A stretch of 64,000 nucleotides of DNA, from positions 1,178,001-1,242,000 of the forward strand of contig OY970261.1 of the NCBI GenBank assembly GCA_963715635.1. Reading direction: 5' to 3'. Position 1 is the stretch's first letter; each line of letters opens with the position of its first letter. Origin of the DNA: JAPKZH01 sp963715635 (GTDB lineage: Bacteria > Acidobacteriota > Aminicenantia > Aminicenantales > UBA4085). The position numbers and the translations under genes are program-made. The notes beneath the pieces were generated by a model, which searched no databases, was not told the origin of the DNA, and worked only from the letters and a program-made list of their open reading frames with translations. Positions 36,563 through 44,114 of this stretch are shown here, piece after piece.

Positions 36563-38500
36563 TCAGCTCCCGAATTTGGTGATCGTTTCGAGGTAGGCGC
36601 TTGGGATCCCGGTATCGAACCGCCTCCCGCGCGTGATATAAGCCAGAAATTCGTCGGCCTGCCGCAGCGTCTCCAGGGCTGATGTCAGCTGGAATTCGCC
36701 CCTCTCCCTCACGTTATTTTCGATGTTATCCTCCAGAATCCCGAAGATTTCGGGCTTGAGAATATACTGCCCGAAAATGCAAAGGTATTGGTCTTCCGGC
36801 AAATCCTCCACCCTTAGATTATTCCTGGCATAATCCGGGGTCGGCTTTTCGCAGAACTCGGTCACGCCCAGGATCCAGTCTTCCTTGTCCCGCCATGTCG
36901 CGGCCAGCGTCCCGAAATTGCCGATGAGAGATTCGGGCGTGATCTGGGCCGCCACGATATTCGTCTGGTATTTTTCGTACATGTCCATCAGCTGGCGGGC
37001 GCAGGGGACACCGCTCTCCGAGGATTTGTACAAATGGTCGCCGAGCATCAGGAAGAAGGGCTCGTCGCCGACCCAGTCCTTGGCGCACCAGACGGCATGG
37101 CCGAAGCCTTCCTGTCTGTCCTGGGTGATGATGCTGACGCGCTTGCCGATTTCGAGCAGCTCGTCGTGATATTCCTTGAACCGCTGGGGCAGCTTGTTAT
37201 AATGCTCGACCGTGACTTGGCTGTTGAACAGCTCCTCGAACAAGCCCTCATCGCCTTTTTGGACGATGAGACAGACATTTTCGATGCCGGCCTTGAGCGC
37301 TTCCTCGACGATGGCCAGAATCACGGGCTTGGCGATTCCATTCTCATCGACCACCGGGAATAGCTCTTTCTTGATGACCTTAGTCGCGGGGAAGAGGCGC
37401 GTTCCAAAGCCAGCGGCCGGAATGACGGCTTTTCGAACTCCCCGGGCCGCCATGATGTCCAAGGTGAACGTCTCGCAGCCAAGCTCTTTTTGCAGGATGT
37501 CCATCGCTTTCTTTTGGGCGTCCTTGTCTTTGACAACGAACTGCACGCAGCCATCGCCCTGGGAACCGACGCCCTTCCCGCCATAGATAAAGGGCTGAAG
37601 GCCGGGGTACGTAAGTGCCTTGTGCAATCGGGGAGCTGTGAGCTGCGCAGGGCAGGCCGGGATCATGTATTTATCGAACAGCCGCTGAGCTTTGGTCATC
37701 AAAGCCCCCACGCCCTCGGCGTCTCCGTTGCTCAAGGCCTCGATCGCGTCCATGGCGATTTCTTTGTTGACCGGGCCGAGATAGTGCTGCACGCCTTTTT
37801 CGATTTCCGTTTCGCCATAGGGGTAACAGCGGTTGAGGCTGCGCAGAATTTCCATGGTGTCCTTTTCGCCTTTTAAATCGGCGATGATGAAATGGATGTC
37901 TTTTTTGACACGAAGCTCCCTGATGTTGAGGAGCTCCCGGTCATAGGTGATGAGGACAGGCCGGCTGCCGAAGGCGCATCCCTGGTCCATGCGGCCGCAC
38001 CGCGAAGGCGTCCGGATCTCTCCCTGGTAGGCGACTTCCATTTCGCCGCGCACAGTCATTTTCAGGTCGTAGAGCTTGTTGAAAGCCCTGGCCACCAGGA
38101 CGCAAATGGCCGCCGATGAGGATAAGCCTTTTTTGATAGGGAGGGTCGTGGCGTAGTTGTCGATCTCCAGCCCGCGGACGTGATAGTGTGTGAGGATCTG
38201 ATAGGCGACGCCGGCGCTGTAGCTGAAAAATCCTCCGTTTTCCGCTTCCTCGATCAGGGCGTTGCGGTCCATGGGAATCGTGTGCGGACCGATGATTCGG
38301 CCATCGGGCATCGTGGAGCGGATGACCAAAGCATCGGGATGCTTTTTGACGCGGGCGAAGATCCCCTGGTTCGTGCCCGTCAAAATGGTGTGGCCTTTTT
38401 CGATGTCCGCATTCTGCCGCCGATATTCTCCGGCCCAATCGGAATGCTCTCCGAAGAGGCAGACCCGCCCCGGTATGAATAAATCAAGAGGTTCTTTCAT
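36563..38500 (-). CDS. Bifunctional GHMP sugar kinase / sugar-1-phosphate nucleotidyltransferase (fusion)
   Basis: A 645-residue fusion. Residues 1-350 are a GHMP kinase: galactokinase-like substrate motif PGRVCLFGEHSDW, and the ATP motif LPIKKGLSSSAAICV near residue 125. Residues about 355-645 are a GalU-type uridylyltransferase: signature VIPAAGFGTRLFPATKVIKK then FPVVD, LMLGDHLYKSS and GVTEFCEKPTPDY. The predicted product would phosphorylate a free sugar at C1 and then join it to a nucleotide, releasing a UDP-sugar. Comparable logic is known for FKP (L-fucose, opposite gene order) and for NahK plus a separate pyrophosphorylase. Specificity cannot be read from sequence; given the GH20/GH94 context, N-acetylhexosamine is a candidate, galactose or glucose alternatives. 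It is the first gene of the minus-strand sugar block, 119 nt before the GH20 gene. Confidence 0.88.
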   Translation of the reverse strand: MKEPLDLFIPGRVCLFGEHSDWAGEYRRQNADIEKGHTILTGTNQGIFARVKKHPDALVIRSTMPDGRIIGPHTIPMDRNALIEEAENGGFFSYSAGVAYQILTHYHVRGLEIDNYATTLPIKKGLSSSAAICVLVARAFNKLYDLKMTVRGEMEVAYQGEIRTPSRCGRMDQGCAFGSRPVLITYDRELLNIRELRVKKDIHFIIADLKGEKDTMEILRSLNRCYPYGETEIEKGVQHYLGPVNKEIAMDAIEALSNGDAEGVGALMTKAQRLFDKYMIPACPAQLTAPRLHKALTYPGLQPFIYGGKGVGSQGDGCVQFVVKDKDAQKKAMDILQKELGCETFTLDIMAARGVRKAVIPAAGFGTRLFPATKVIKKELFPVVDENGIAKPVILAIVEEALKAGIENVCLIVQKGDEGLFEELFNSQVTVEHYNKLPQRFKEYHDELLEIGKRVSIITQDRQEGFGHAVWCAKDWVGDEPFFLMLGDHLYKSSESGVPCARQLMDMYEKYQTNIVAAQITPESLIGNFGTLAATWRDKEDWILGVTEFCEKPTPDYARNNLRVEDLPEDQYLCIFGQYILKPEIFGILEDNIENNVRERGEFQLTSALETLRQADEFLAYITRGRRFDTGIPSAYLETITKFGS

Positions 38501-38545
38501 GCTCGCAGTTCTCCTAAAGAAAAAAGGCTTCTATTTTTGGCTCGC

Positions 38546-39967
38546 CTAATGGCCAAGATTTTCAAACCCCCAAAGGTGTTGTTCGTAAACGGGAAGGGCG
38601 ACCTTGACGCCGGCAAAGGTGCCGGTGACCTTGGCCTCCTCGAGAAAGCCCTTGATGCTGTCGTATTTCCAAAAATAGGCGGCTTCGCCGCCGAAGAGCG
38701 TCGCTTCGGCCATGACTCCGACTCCGACTTTCACGCCCCAGCCGTGCTCGCTCATGCTGACTCCGAAGATGAGCCCTTCGCCGATCTCCATCTCGATTTC
38801 TTGATTCTTGGGGTTGATCGTAAAGCTGACGGCATCGATGCCCACGGAAATCGGGGGAAATTTCGTGCCCGGGCCGCCCAACCCTTCGGTCGGGTTGTAA
38901 TCTTTGGGCCGCCGTGGGCTTTTAGCAAAAGCGCTTGAGACATTGTATCCCGCTTCATCCCAGGATCCTGTCATCTCGGCGATATAGCCTTTGCAGAGAA
39001 AGGCCAAGAGTGAATAACCTGTCTCGGCATACTCATGCTCCGCTTTGAGCGTCCCGCCCTCTTGTGCAGCTTTTTGGCCATGCCATTCGGCTTCCCTCAT
39101 AAACGCCGCCGCGGCTTGGGACAATCCAGGGACGAATTGCCGCAAGATTTTCATATCCGAATCGTAACCGGAGCCCATTTTTGATGCCGCCTGTTTCGTG
39201 TTTTCTCCAGGCGGGCCTGCTTCCTCAGTAGGCTTGGGGGCGGTTTCTGTTTTTCCTCCGGCCTGGCCGCTCTTTTCGCTCTTTTGGGCGGACTCTTTCG
39301 CCATCTTCAGGATGTTATTGAGCATATTCAGGGCCGTATCCGTTTTTTCCTGCTCTGTGATTTTTTTCTCGGGCTCGGATTCGTAGATGTCTCGGAGCAA
39401 TTGCTTATAATCTTCGATCTCCGGGTTCAAGCCGATGGCCATCTGATAGGCTTTTTTAGCCGCCTCGATTTTTTTTAAGTTCTTGCTGGCATAGCCGATA
39501 TTGATCCAGGCAGAGGCAAACGTCGGGTCGCGGCCGATGGCATAGTTGAGCAGGACAAGGGCGTCTTCGTATTCGCCGAATATATTGAAGGTAAACGCCG
39601 CATTGGACAGATAGACAGGACAGTCACTGTTGATTTTTAGGGCCTGCAGGTAACACCATTCCGCCTCTTTGAACTTGCCCTTGATGACGGCCTCGAATCC
39701 CGTTTGGAAAAAGGCCCCGGCCTTGCTGGTGGTCAGGACATGTGTTTGCGTTTTTTTGAACAGGAATCCGGGACAGCCCGAATCCGCCGCGGGAAAGGTG
39801 TTGACGAAGCTGAAGATGTTCCTCTTCTGCGCGGCTGAAATTTCCTTGTCAACCGCGGTGAAGTGTTGATTGACGACCCGGATGACATCGGCCTTGGTCG
39901 GCATCGCCGCGAAGGCGAGGTGTGGGACAAAAAGAACAAGGAATGAAAAGCCAATCCGTCTTTTCAT
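38546..39967 (-). CDS. Exported TPR protein of unknown function
   Basis: A 473-residue protein with a signal peptide (MKRRIGFSFLVLFVPHLAFA). Residues about 70-200 have TPR-like repeats (FKEAEWCYLQALKINSDCPV, YEDALVLLNYAIGRDPTFAS, IEAAKKAYQMAIGLNPEIED). A low-complexity charged linker (KSEKSGQAGGKTETAPKPTE) separates them from a C-terminal beta-rich part from about residue 260, with SVGIDAVSFTINPKNQEIEM and a glycine-rich GVKVGVGVMAEATLFGGE. That end looks like a barrel or amphipathic beta region, but I recognise no family. The ATG at 39967 follows GGGAGAG. It precedes the sugar locus and could be co-transcribed (45 nt gap), although a functional link is not supported by sequence. Confidence 0.8.
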   Translation of the reverse strand: MKRRIGFSFLVLFVPHLAFAAMPTKADVIRVVNQHFTAVDKEISAAQKRNIFSFVNTFPAADSGCPGFLFKKTQTHVLTTSKAGAFFQTGFEAVIKGKFKEAEWCYLQALKINSDCPVYLSNAAFTFNIFGEYEDALVLLNYAIGRDPTFASAWINIGYASKNLKKIEAAKKAYQMAIGLNPEIEDYKQLLRDIYESEPEKKITEQEKTDTALNMLNNILKMAKESAQKSEKSGQAGGKTETAPKPTEEAGPPGENTKQAASKMGSGYDSDMKILRQFVPGLSQAAAAFMREAEWHGQKAAQEGGTLKAEHEYAETGYSLLAFLCKGYIAEMTGSWDEAGYNVSSAFAKSPRRPKDYNPTEGLGGPGTKFPPISVGIDAVSFTINPKNQEIEMEIGEGLIFGVSMSEHGWGVKVGVGVMAEATLFGGEAAYFWKYDSIKGFLEEAKVTGTFAGVKVALPVYEQHLWGFENLGH

Positions 39968-40084
39968 TTTTCTCTCCCTGTCATGGATAAGGGAAAAATA
40001 TTCTATTAAGGATCAATTGTCAATGAGGTTTCATGTTGAAATTCCGGCCAACTTCATTTACATTCCCTTGCGAAGGAAAAAACA

Positions 40085-42040
40085 ATGACAAAACTCGGTC
40101 GTTCAATTCAAGGGATCGTTTCCATTTTTCTTGGGGCGCTTATGGTCATGGAGACAAGTGCGCTGGCTGGAGATCGGCCGGTCCTGCGCTGGGCCGGCGA
40201 TCCCGGCCGTCCCGGCATCACCTATCTCAGCTGGGACACCGAAGGCGGCGAACGCGCGAAGACAAACTTATTGCAGCCGGGGTCCTCGGTGAAATTGCGA
40301 CTGAAGGTGGATGGACGTTGGCTGGATTGGGATGAAGTCGAGACTCGGGTTTTTCAGGGCAAAACCACGCGCTATCGGATGGTTGCGGGCGGAGCGATCA
40401 TGGATTATGAAATCCGGTCCTCGGGGAAAGATCTGAATGTCACGCTGAAAGGGTCCGGAACGGGCTTTGAAGCAGCGGAACTTATTTTCCCCTTTGACCC
40501 TCGTGTTACCTCCACGACAATTCTTCCGAGCGCTTGGCAGGAGGACGGCACTTTCAAGTTGCCCGGGGTCATCAACGCGCCCGACTTTGGTCCCCTGATC
40601 GTGCGCGAGGCTAAGAACCGCGGAGTCCGAGGCAGGCTGGAGGGGAGCCGGGAGAAGAAATTCGTCAATCTCATTCTTGAGCTTCCCCGAATTTTTAAAG
40701 GCGAATCAATCCGCCTTTCCTTTCAACCTCTTCTTCTGCCGCCCCCCAAGGGCTTGAAAAATAAGGAGCTTTGGAAGTCTTCCCGTCGCGGCTGGCTAAA
40801 TGCACTGCAGCCCTGCTCCCGATGGGGAGAACAGAATAAGCCTTTCAGCGCGCCTCCCGGGATACTTGGCAACAATGTCATCAGCGACCCGGCCAGCGTT
40901 TCGATTTGGTTTTATGCGGACCAGACTCTGTGGATGCCGGAGATCGCCGATGGCGTTTCTTTGGCTCCGCTTGTTTCCAAAACCATTGATTATTGGATGG
41001 ACAAGCGGATGAGGCATGACCAGCAGGGGAAAGAAACGGGCGAAATCACGGGCTATTGGGATTATGGAAATTTCCTCGATGCCAACGCCTCGCCGCTCAT
41101 CGCAGCCTGGGACTATGTGGAGGCGACCAGGGACCTGGCTTGGCTTGCCAAACGGATCGAGCGCCTGGAATTCGTGGCCGAATTTTTAGCCAAACGCGAT
41201 GTGGACCAAGACGGGATGGTCGAGGCGACTCAAAGCGGAAATCGCGGCACTCTTCTCCAGCCCGCCCGCTCTTGTGCCTGGTGGGATGCTTTGAACTGCG
41301 GCCACAAGGACGGCTATACGAATGCCCTGATTTACAGAGCTTGGAGGTGCCTGGCCGACCTTGAGGCAAAGCTGGGCCGTAAAGAAAAGCGTGAATATTT
41401 TAGTCAGCTTTCCGATCGGCTGAAAGCGGCTTATGCGAAAGCGCTTTTCAATCCAACGACCGGATGGCTGGCCTGGTGGAAAAGTCAAGATGGCGAGCTT
41501 CATGATTATGCGTCGCCAACGCTCAATGGGCTAGCCATTGAGTACGGCTTGGTCGAGCCGGCGCTGGGGCGTCAAATCTTGGATCGCCTTTGGGCAAAAA
41601 TAGAGGCTGTTGGTTTCAAGCGCTTTGACCTCGGCATTCCGCCTATGCTCGTGCCGGTGTTGCGGAGTGATTACCTGCTGCCGGATGCCATCGGCATCCC
41701 CGAGCTCGAAGACGGTATGGATACGTTCGGCCAGTATATGAACGGAGGAATCACCGCCGGCCATGTCCTCCATTTCCTCGCCGCACATTATGTCCTGGGG
41801 GAAACCGCGCGCGCGGATAGGGTTTTGCGGGCGATGCTGGCTCGGCAAATGCGCGGCGAATTCCAGAACGGCGTGAAAGACGCAGGGATGCAGGGAATCG
41901 ACTGGACAACATGGGACGGAAAACCCAGCGGTTATGAGGGATATCTTGCCGACAGCTTCCGATTTCTCCAGGCAGTTTTGCTGCGGGAGAAGACTTTTCG
42001 TGATAAACTCTACCGGCCGTTAAACGCTGGCAAATCATAG
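40085..42040 (+). CDS. Six-hairpin ((alpha/alpha)6) glycosidase-like protein
   Basis: A 651-residue protein with a signal-like start (VSIFLGALMVMETSALAG). Residues about 30-220 are beta-rich. The C-terminal part (from about 270) is an alpha/alpha-barrel resembling GH63/trehalase/amylo-alpha-1,6-glucosidase-like six-hairpin enzymes: AAWDYVEATRDLAWLAKRIE, DVDQDGMVEATQSGN, CAWWDALNCGHKDGYTNALI, YLADSFRFLQ. Acidic residues after WWD and in the DALELEDGMDTFG-type region could be catalytic. Family and substrate are not assignable. It is preceded by AAGG and faces the opposite direction from the sugar locus, with 117 nt between the divergent starts, so the region may hold a shared control site. Alternative: an uncharacterised glycoside-hydrolase-like enzyme of alpha-glucan metabolism. 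Confidence 0.72.
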   Translation: MTKLGRSIQGIVSIFLGALMVMETSALAGDRPVLRWAGDPGRPGITYLSWDTEGGERAKTNLLQPGSSVKLRLKVDGRWLDWDEVETRVFQGKTTRYRMVAGGAIMDYEIRSSGKDLNVTLKGSGTGFEAAELIFPFDPRVTSTTILPSAWQEDGTFKLPGVINAPDFGPLIVREAKNRGVRGRLEGSREKKFVNLILELPRIFKGESIRLSFQPLLLPPPKGLKNKELWKSSRRGWLNALQPCSRWGEQNKPFSAPPGILGNNVISDPASVSIWFYADQTLWMPEIADGVSLAPLVSKTIDYWMDKRMRHDQQGKETGEITGYWDYGNFLDANASPLIAAWDYVEATRDLAWLAKRIERLEFVAEFLAKRDVDQDGMVEATQSGNRGTLLQPARSCAWWDALNCGHKDGYTNALIYRAWRCLADLEAKLGRKEKREYFSQLSDRLKAAYAKALFNPTTGWLAWWKSQDGELHDYASPTLNGLAIEYGLVEPALGRQILDRLWAKIEAVGFKRFDLGIPPMLVPVLRSDYLLPDAIGIPELEDGMDTFGQYMNGGITAGHVLHFLAAHYVLGETARADRVLRAMLARQMRGEFQNGVKDAGMQGIDWTTWDGKPSGYEGYLADSFRFLQAVLLREKTFRDKLYRPLNAGKS

Positions 42041-42399
42041 CTTCTCCTCCAACCTATGACAGGGAAATCGCCAAGCGCCTCTGGTCCATGAGCGAGAAAT
42101 TGGCCCTTTGGCGTAGGGGGGGTAATCACAATTTGCTACGCGGTTGTGACACGGGGAAGGGTTTATGTTCTAGATTCGGATGGATGGGGTCCGGATTTCA
42201 GCCCAGTTCTTAGCATCTGCAAGCGGCCGACGGTATATTTTTGGCGTGGTCGAGAGGAGGGATTTTAATGTTCGGAGCACTGATTCGTCACGCCGCGATA
42301 AAAGGAAAATCCTATCCTTCGGAAAAAGAGTCGATAGCCGGCGGGCTAAGACTATCGAGGACGAAACCCCTCTCCGGGAGCGTTTTCAGACACGCTGGG
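42041..42399. other. Intergenic region with a 64-nt repeat copy
   Basis: No gene is supported. It contains the first copy of a dispersed 64-nt repeat (42145-42208) and otherwise nothing recognisable. Confidence 0.55.
42145..42208 (+). repeat. 64-nt dispersed repeat, copy 1
   Basis: It aligns without gaps to 43995-44058 with 47 of 64 identical bases by hand count. The best preserved parts are TGTGAC, TTCTAGATTCG and CGGATTTCAGC. Copy 2 sits directly before a kinase gene. Origin unknown. Confidence 0.55.
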
Positions 42400-42984
42400 T
42401 CATTCCCGACCCAGGCGTGAGTCCATCTCGATGCGCTCGCTTCGCTTCAGCATCCTGATAGCTTTTTTCAGGCGCTGCCGGCGCGTCTCCTCCCGCTTGG
42501 CGTCGGAAAGCCACATCACGTAGCGCCGGCGCTGGGTGAGCGGCAGGGCCTCGAAGTTAGCCCAGGCCTGCGGGCTGGCCTGCAGCCCGGCCGCCAGCCA
42601 GTCCGGGACGACCAGCTCTTTTTTGGCCGCCGGCGGGGGCGGGGCGTCGAGCGGGTAGTCGATCTTCGCCAGCCCGGCCGAAGTCATGCGTCCCTCGGCG
42701 ATGACCTTGGCGACCCGGCACTTGTTCGAGTCCGACCAGGCCGAGCCGGGGCGGCGCGGTGTGAACTTGCGGGCGTAGCGCTGCTCGTCGATGTTCTGGA
42801 TGAGGCTGTCGATCCAGCCGAAACACAGGGCTTCCTCGACCGAGTCCTCGTACGAGATGGAAGGTTGGCCGCTCTCGGCCCTGAAATAGACCAGCCAGAC
42901 TTCCTTCTCGCTGGCGTGGCGCTCTGCCAGCCAGGCCCGCCAGGCTGCCCGGTCCGGGGCGTGGAAGGTTTGAGTGAGTTCCAT
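42400..42984 (-). CDS. YdeI/OmpD-associated family protein
   Basis: A 194-residue soluble protein of the YdeI family. The visible hallmarks are HASEKEVWLVYFRAESGQPS, SYEDSVEEALCFGWIDS and RKFTPRRPGSAWSDSNKCRV, ending in an Arg/Lys-rich helix (AKREETRRQRLKKAIRMLKR). The family is widespread and its biochemical role is not settled. The start I chose (42984) has no Shine-Dalgarno; a TATACT sits six nt before the ATG, so a leaderless mRNA is possible. Base composition is clearly GC-richer than neighbouring genes, which hints at recent transfer. It stands alone in a region with truncated genes. Confidence 0.8.
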   Translation of the reverse strand: MELTQTFHAPDRAAWRAWLAERHASEKEVWLVYFRAESGQPSISYEDSVEEALCFGWIDSLIQNIDEQRYARKFTPRRPGSAWSDSNKCRVAKVIAEGRMTSAGLAKIDYPLDAPPPPAAKKELVVPDWLAAGLQASPQAWANFEALPLTQRRRYVMWLSDAKREETRRQRLKKAIRMLKRSERIEMDSRLGRE

Positions 42985-43588
42985 ACGGTGAGTATACATC
43001 AGATGGCCGGGACATAAAAAGAAGGCGGTCACCTGCCGTCCAGATTGGGTTCCTGCTAATCAACTGAGCGTCTAGAAGATCTCCAGCATGATTGGAAGGT
43101 CCATCCCGGCGTGGAACAACATCGAACCCCAGATGCCGTCTGTCTTCTACGTCAAATAACCCCAGGCGAGTGCCAGCGGTGGCAGCGTTAGCCAGGACGA
43201 AAATCTTCAGCCGGGGCGATCCAGGGCATCATGGTTGCTAACGGCGACTCCGGGCGACCGGCGGAAAGTGCTATAGAAAAGGCATCGTCCGCGAGGGCAA
43301 GGGTGAAAAGGCAAGCAAAAGGTTATCGTACAAATTACCACCTCTGCCGCTTCCGTCAGAAACGAAAGCCGTCCACGCGTAAGGAAGATCCCCCTTGATG
43401 CTTCCTCGCGAATGATGCCAAAATTCGTGGGAGGTTGTCAATTCGGCCTAGCTACCAAAAATCCCAACTGGGCTCTCTGAAGCCAGTTATAAAGGGCACT
43501 TAGGATGGGTGTGCTCATATTTGCCCAATAATACCCTTCCCCTCGATACACTCCTCCGGGTGTTGGGTTTTCATCCCACCCCCTGTGA
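42985..43588. other. Intergenic region, no gene supported
   Basis: Six hundred bases without a convincing ORF, RNA or repeat. Short open frames lack ribosome sites. The right end runs into a truncated kinase C-terminus. Confidence 0.5.
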
Positions 43589-43768
43589 AAAACCAACTTC
43601 CCGGAGAGGGAGAGGGCCCAAGCCAGGCTCAAGTCCCTTGGCGAAGCAGAAAAGGCGGGGGCTGTTGAGAATTATCAAAAATGCCTTGACCTCTGGAAGG
43701 ACTCTGGCCTCGGCCTCCCCGAAGTCGAGGATGCCAGGAAGAGGCTGGCGGGGCTGACGGAACGATAG
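43589..43768 (+). pseudogene. Truncated C-terminus of a kinase/TPR protein
   Basis: The frame reads LKSLGEAEKAGAVENYQKCL, then DLWKDSGLGLPEVEDARKRL and AGLTER before the stop, the typical end of TPR repeats in Ser/Thr-kinase proteins of this lineage. It begins after an in-frame stop, with no start or kinase domain, so it is a relic of about 60 codons. The last 40 nt of the coding part are identical to those of another relic at 50296-50335. A tRNA-Arg follows 57 nt later. Confidence 0.65.
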
Positions 43769-43810
43769 TTTCAATTTAGTTTCACTTACCCGAGCCTTCC
43801 GATGATATAG

Positions 43811-43816
43811 TATAAT
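43811..43816 (+). promoter_or_regulatory. -10 box of tRNA-Arg
   Basis: A perfect TATAAT ends 9 nt before the tRNA. No convincing -35 is visible. Confidence 0.45.
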
Positions 43817-43825
43817 GCTTTCTGC

Positions 43826-43898
43826 GCGCCCGTAGCTCAGTGGATAGAGCGGTGGACTTCGAATCCAAAGGTCGGGGGTTCAAATCCCTCCGGGCGCG
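43826..43898 (+). tRNA. tRNA-Arg, anticodon TCG
   Basis: The 73-nt cloverleaf begins GCGCCCGTAGCTC and ends CGGGCGC plus a G discriminator. The anticodon loop CTTCGAA gives TCG (43859-43861), and the T-arm has GGTTCAAATCC. CCA is not encoded. The 3' half (from 43862) is repeated at 50369-50406. Confidence 0.95.
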
Positions 43899-43899
43899 C
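43862..43899 (+). repeat. 38-nt direct repeat, left copy (3' half of tRNA-Arg)
   Basis: AATCCAAAGGTCGGGGGTTC and the following AAATCCCTCCGGGCGCGC are identical at 50369-50406, 6.5 kb away. tRNA 3' ends are common integration sites, so this could be an att-like duplication, but no integrase is present between the copies. Confidence 0.65.
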
Positions 43900-43994
43900 T
43901 CCCGTTTCCCCTGTAAAACCCTATTTTACGTGGTTTTTTGTTTTCGCTCCATTTAGCCAAATTTAGCGAGTTTTAACAAATTCTGTGACGTGGG

Positions 43995-44058
43995 TGTGAC
44001 GTGGGGAGAAGTCTATATTCTAGATTCGAAGTGCTAGAATTCGGATTTCAGCTTAGTT
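43995..44058 (+). repeat. 64-nt dispersed repeat, copy 2
   Basis: Second copy of the repeat at 42145-42208. Its first segment is doubled: TGTGACGTGGG also occurs just before it at 43984. It lies 57 nt before the start of the kinase gene, so it could include the promoter. Confidence 0.5.
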
Positions 44059-44114
44059 GACTCTGCGTTCATTCCTTGTTAATCTTTAGCCATCCCAAAA
44101 AGAAGGGGCCAGCA

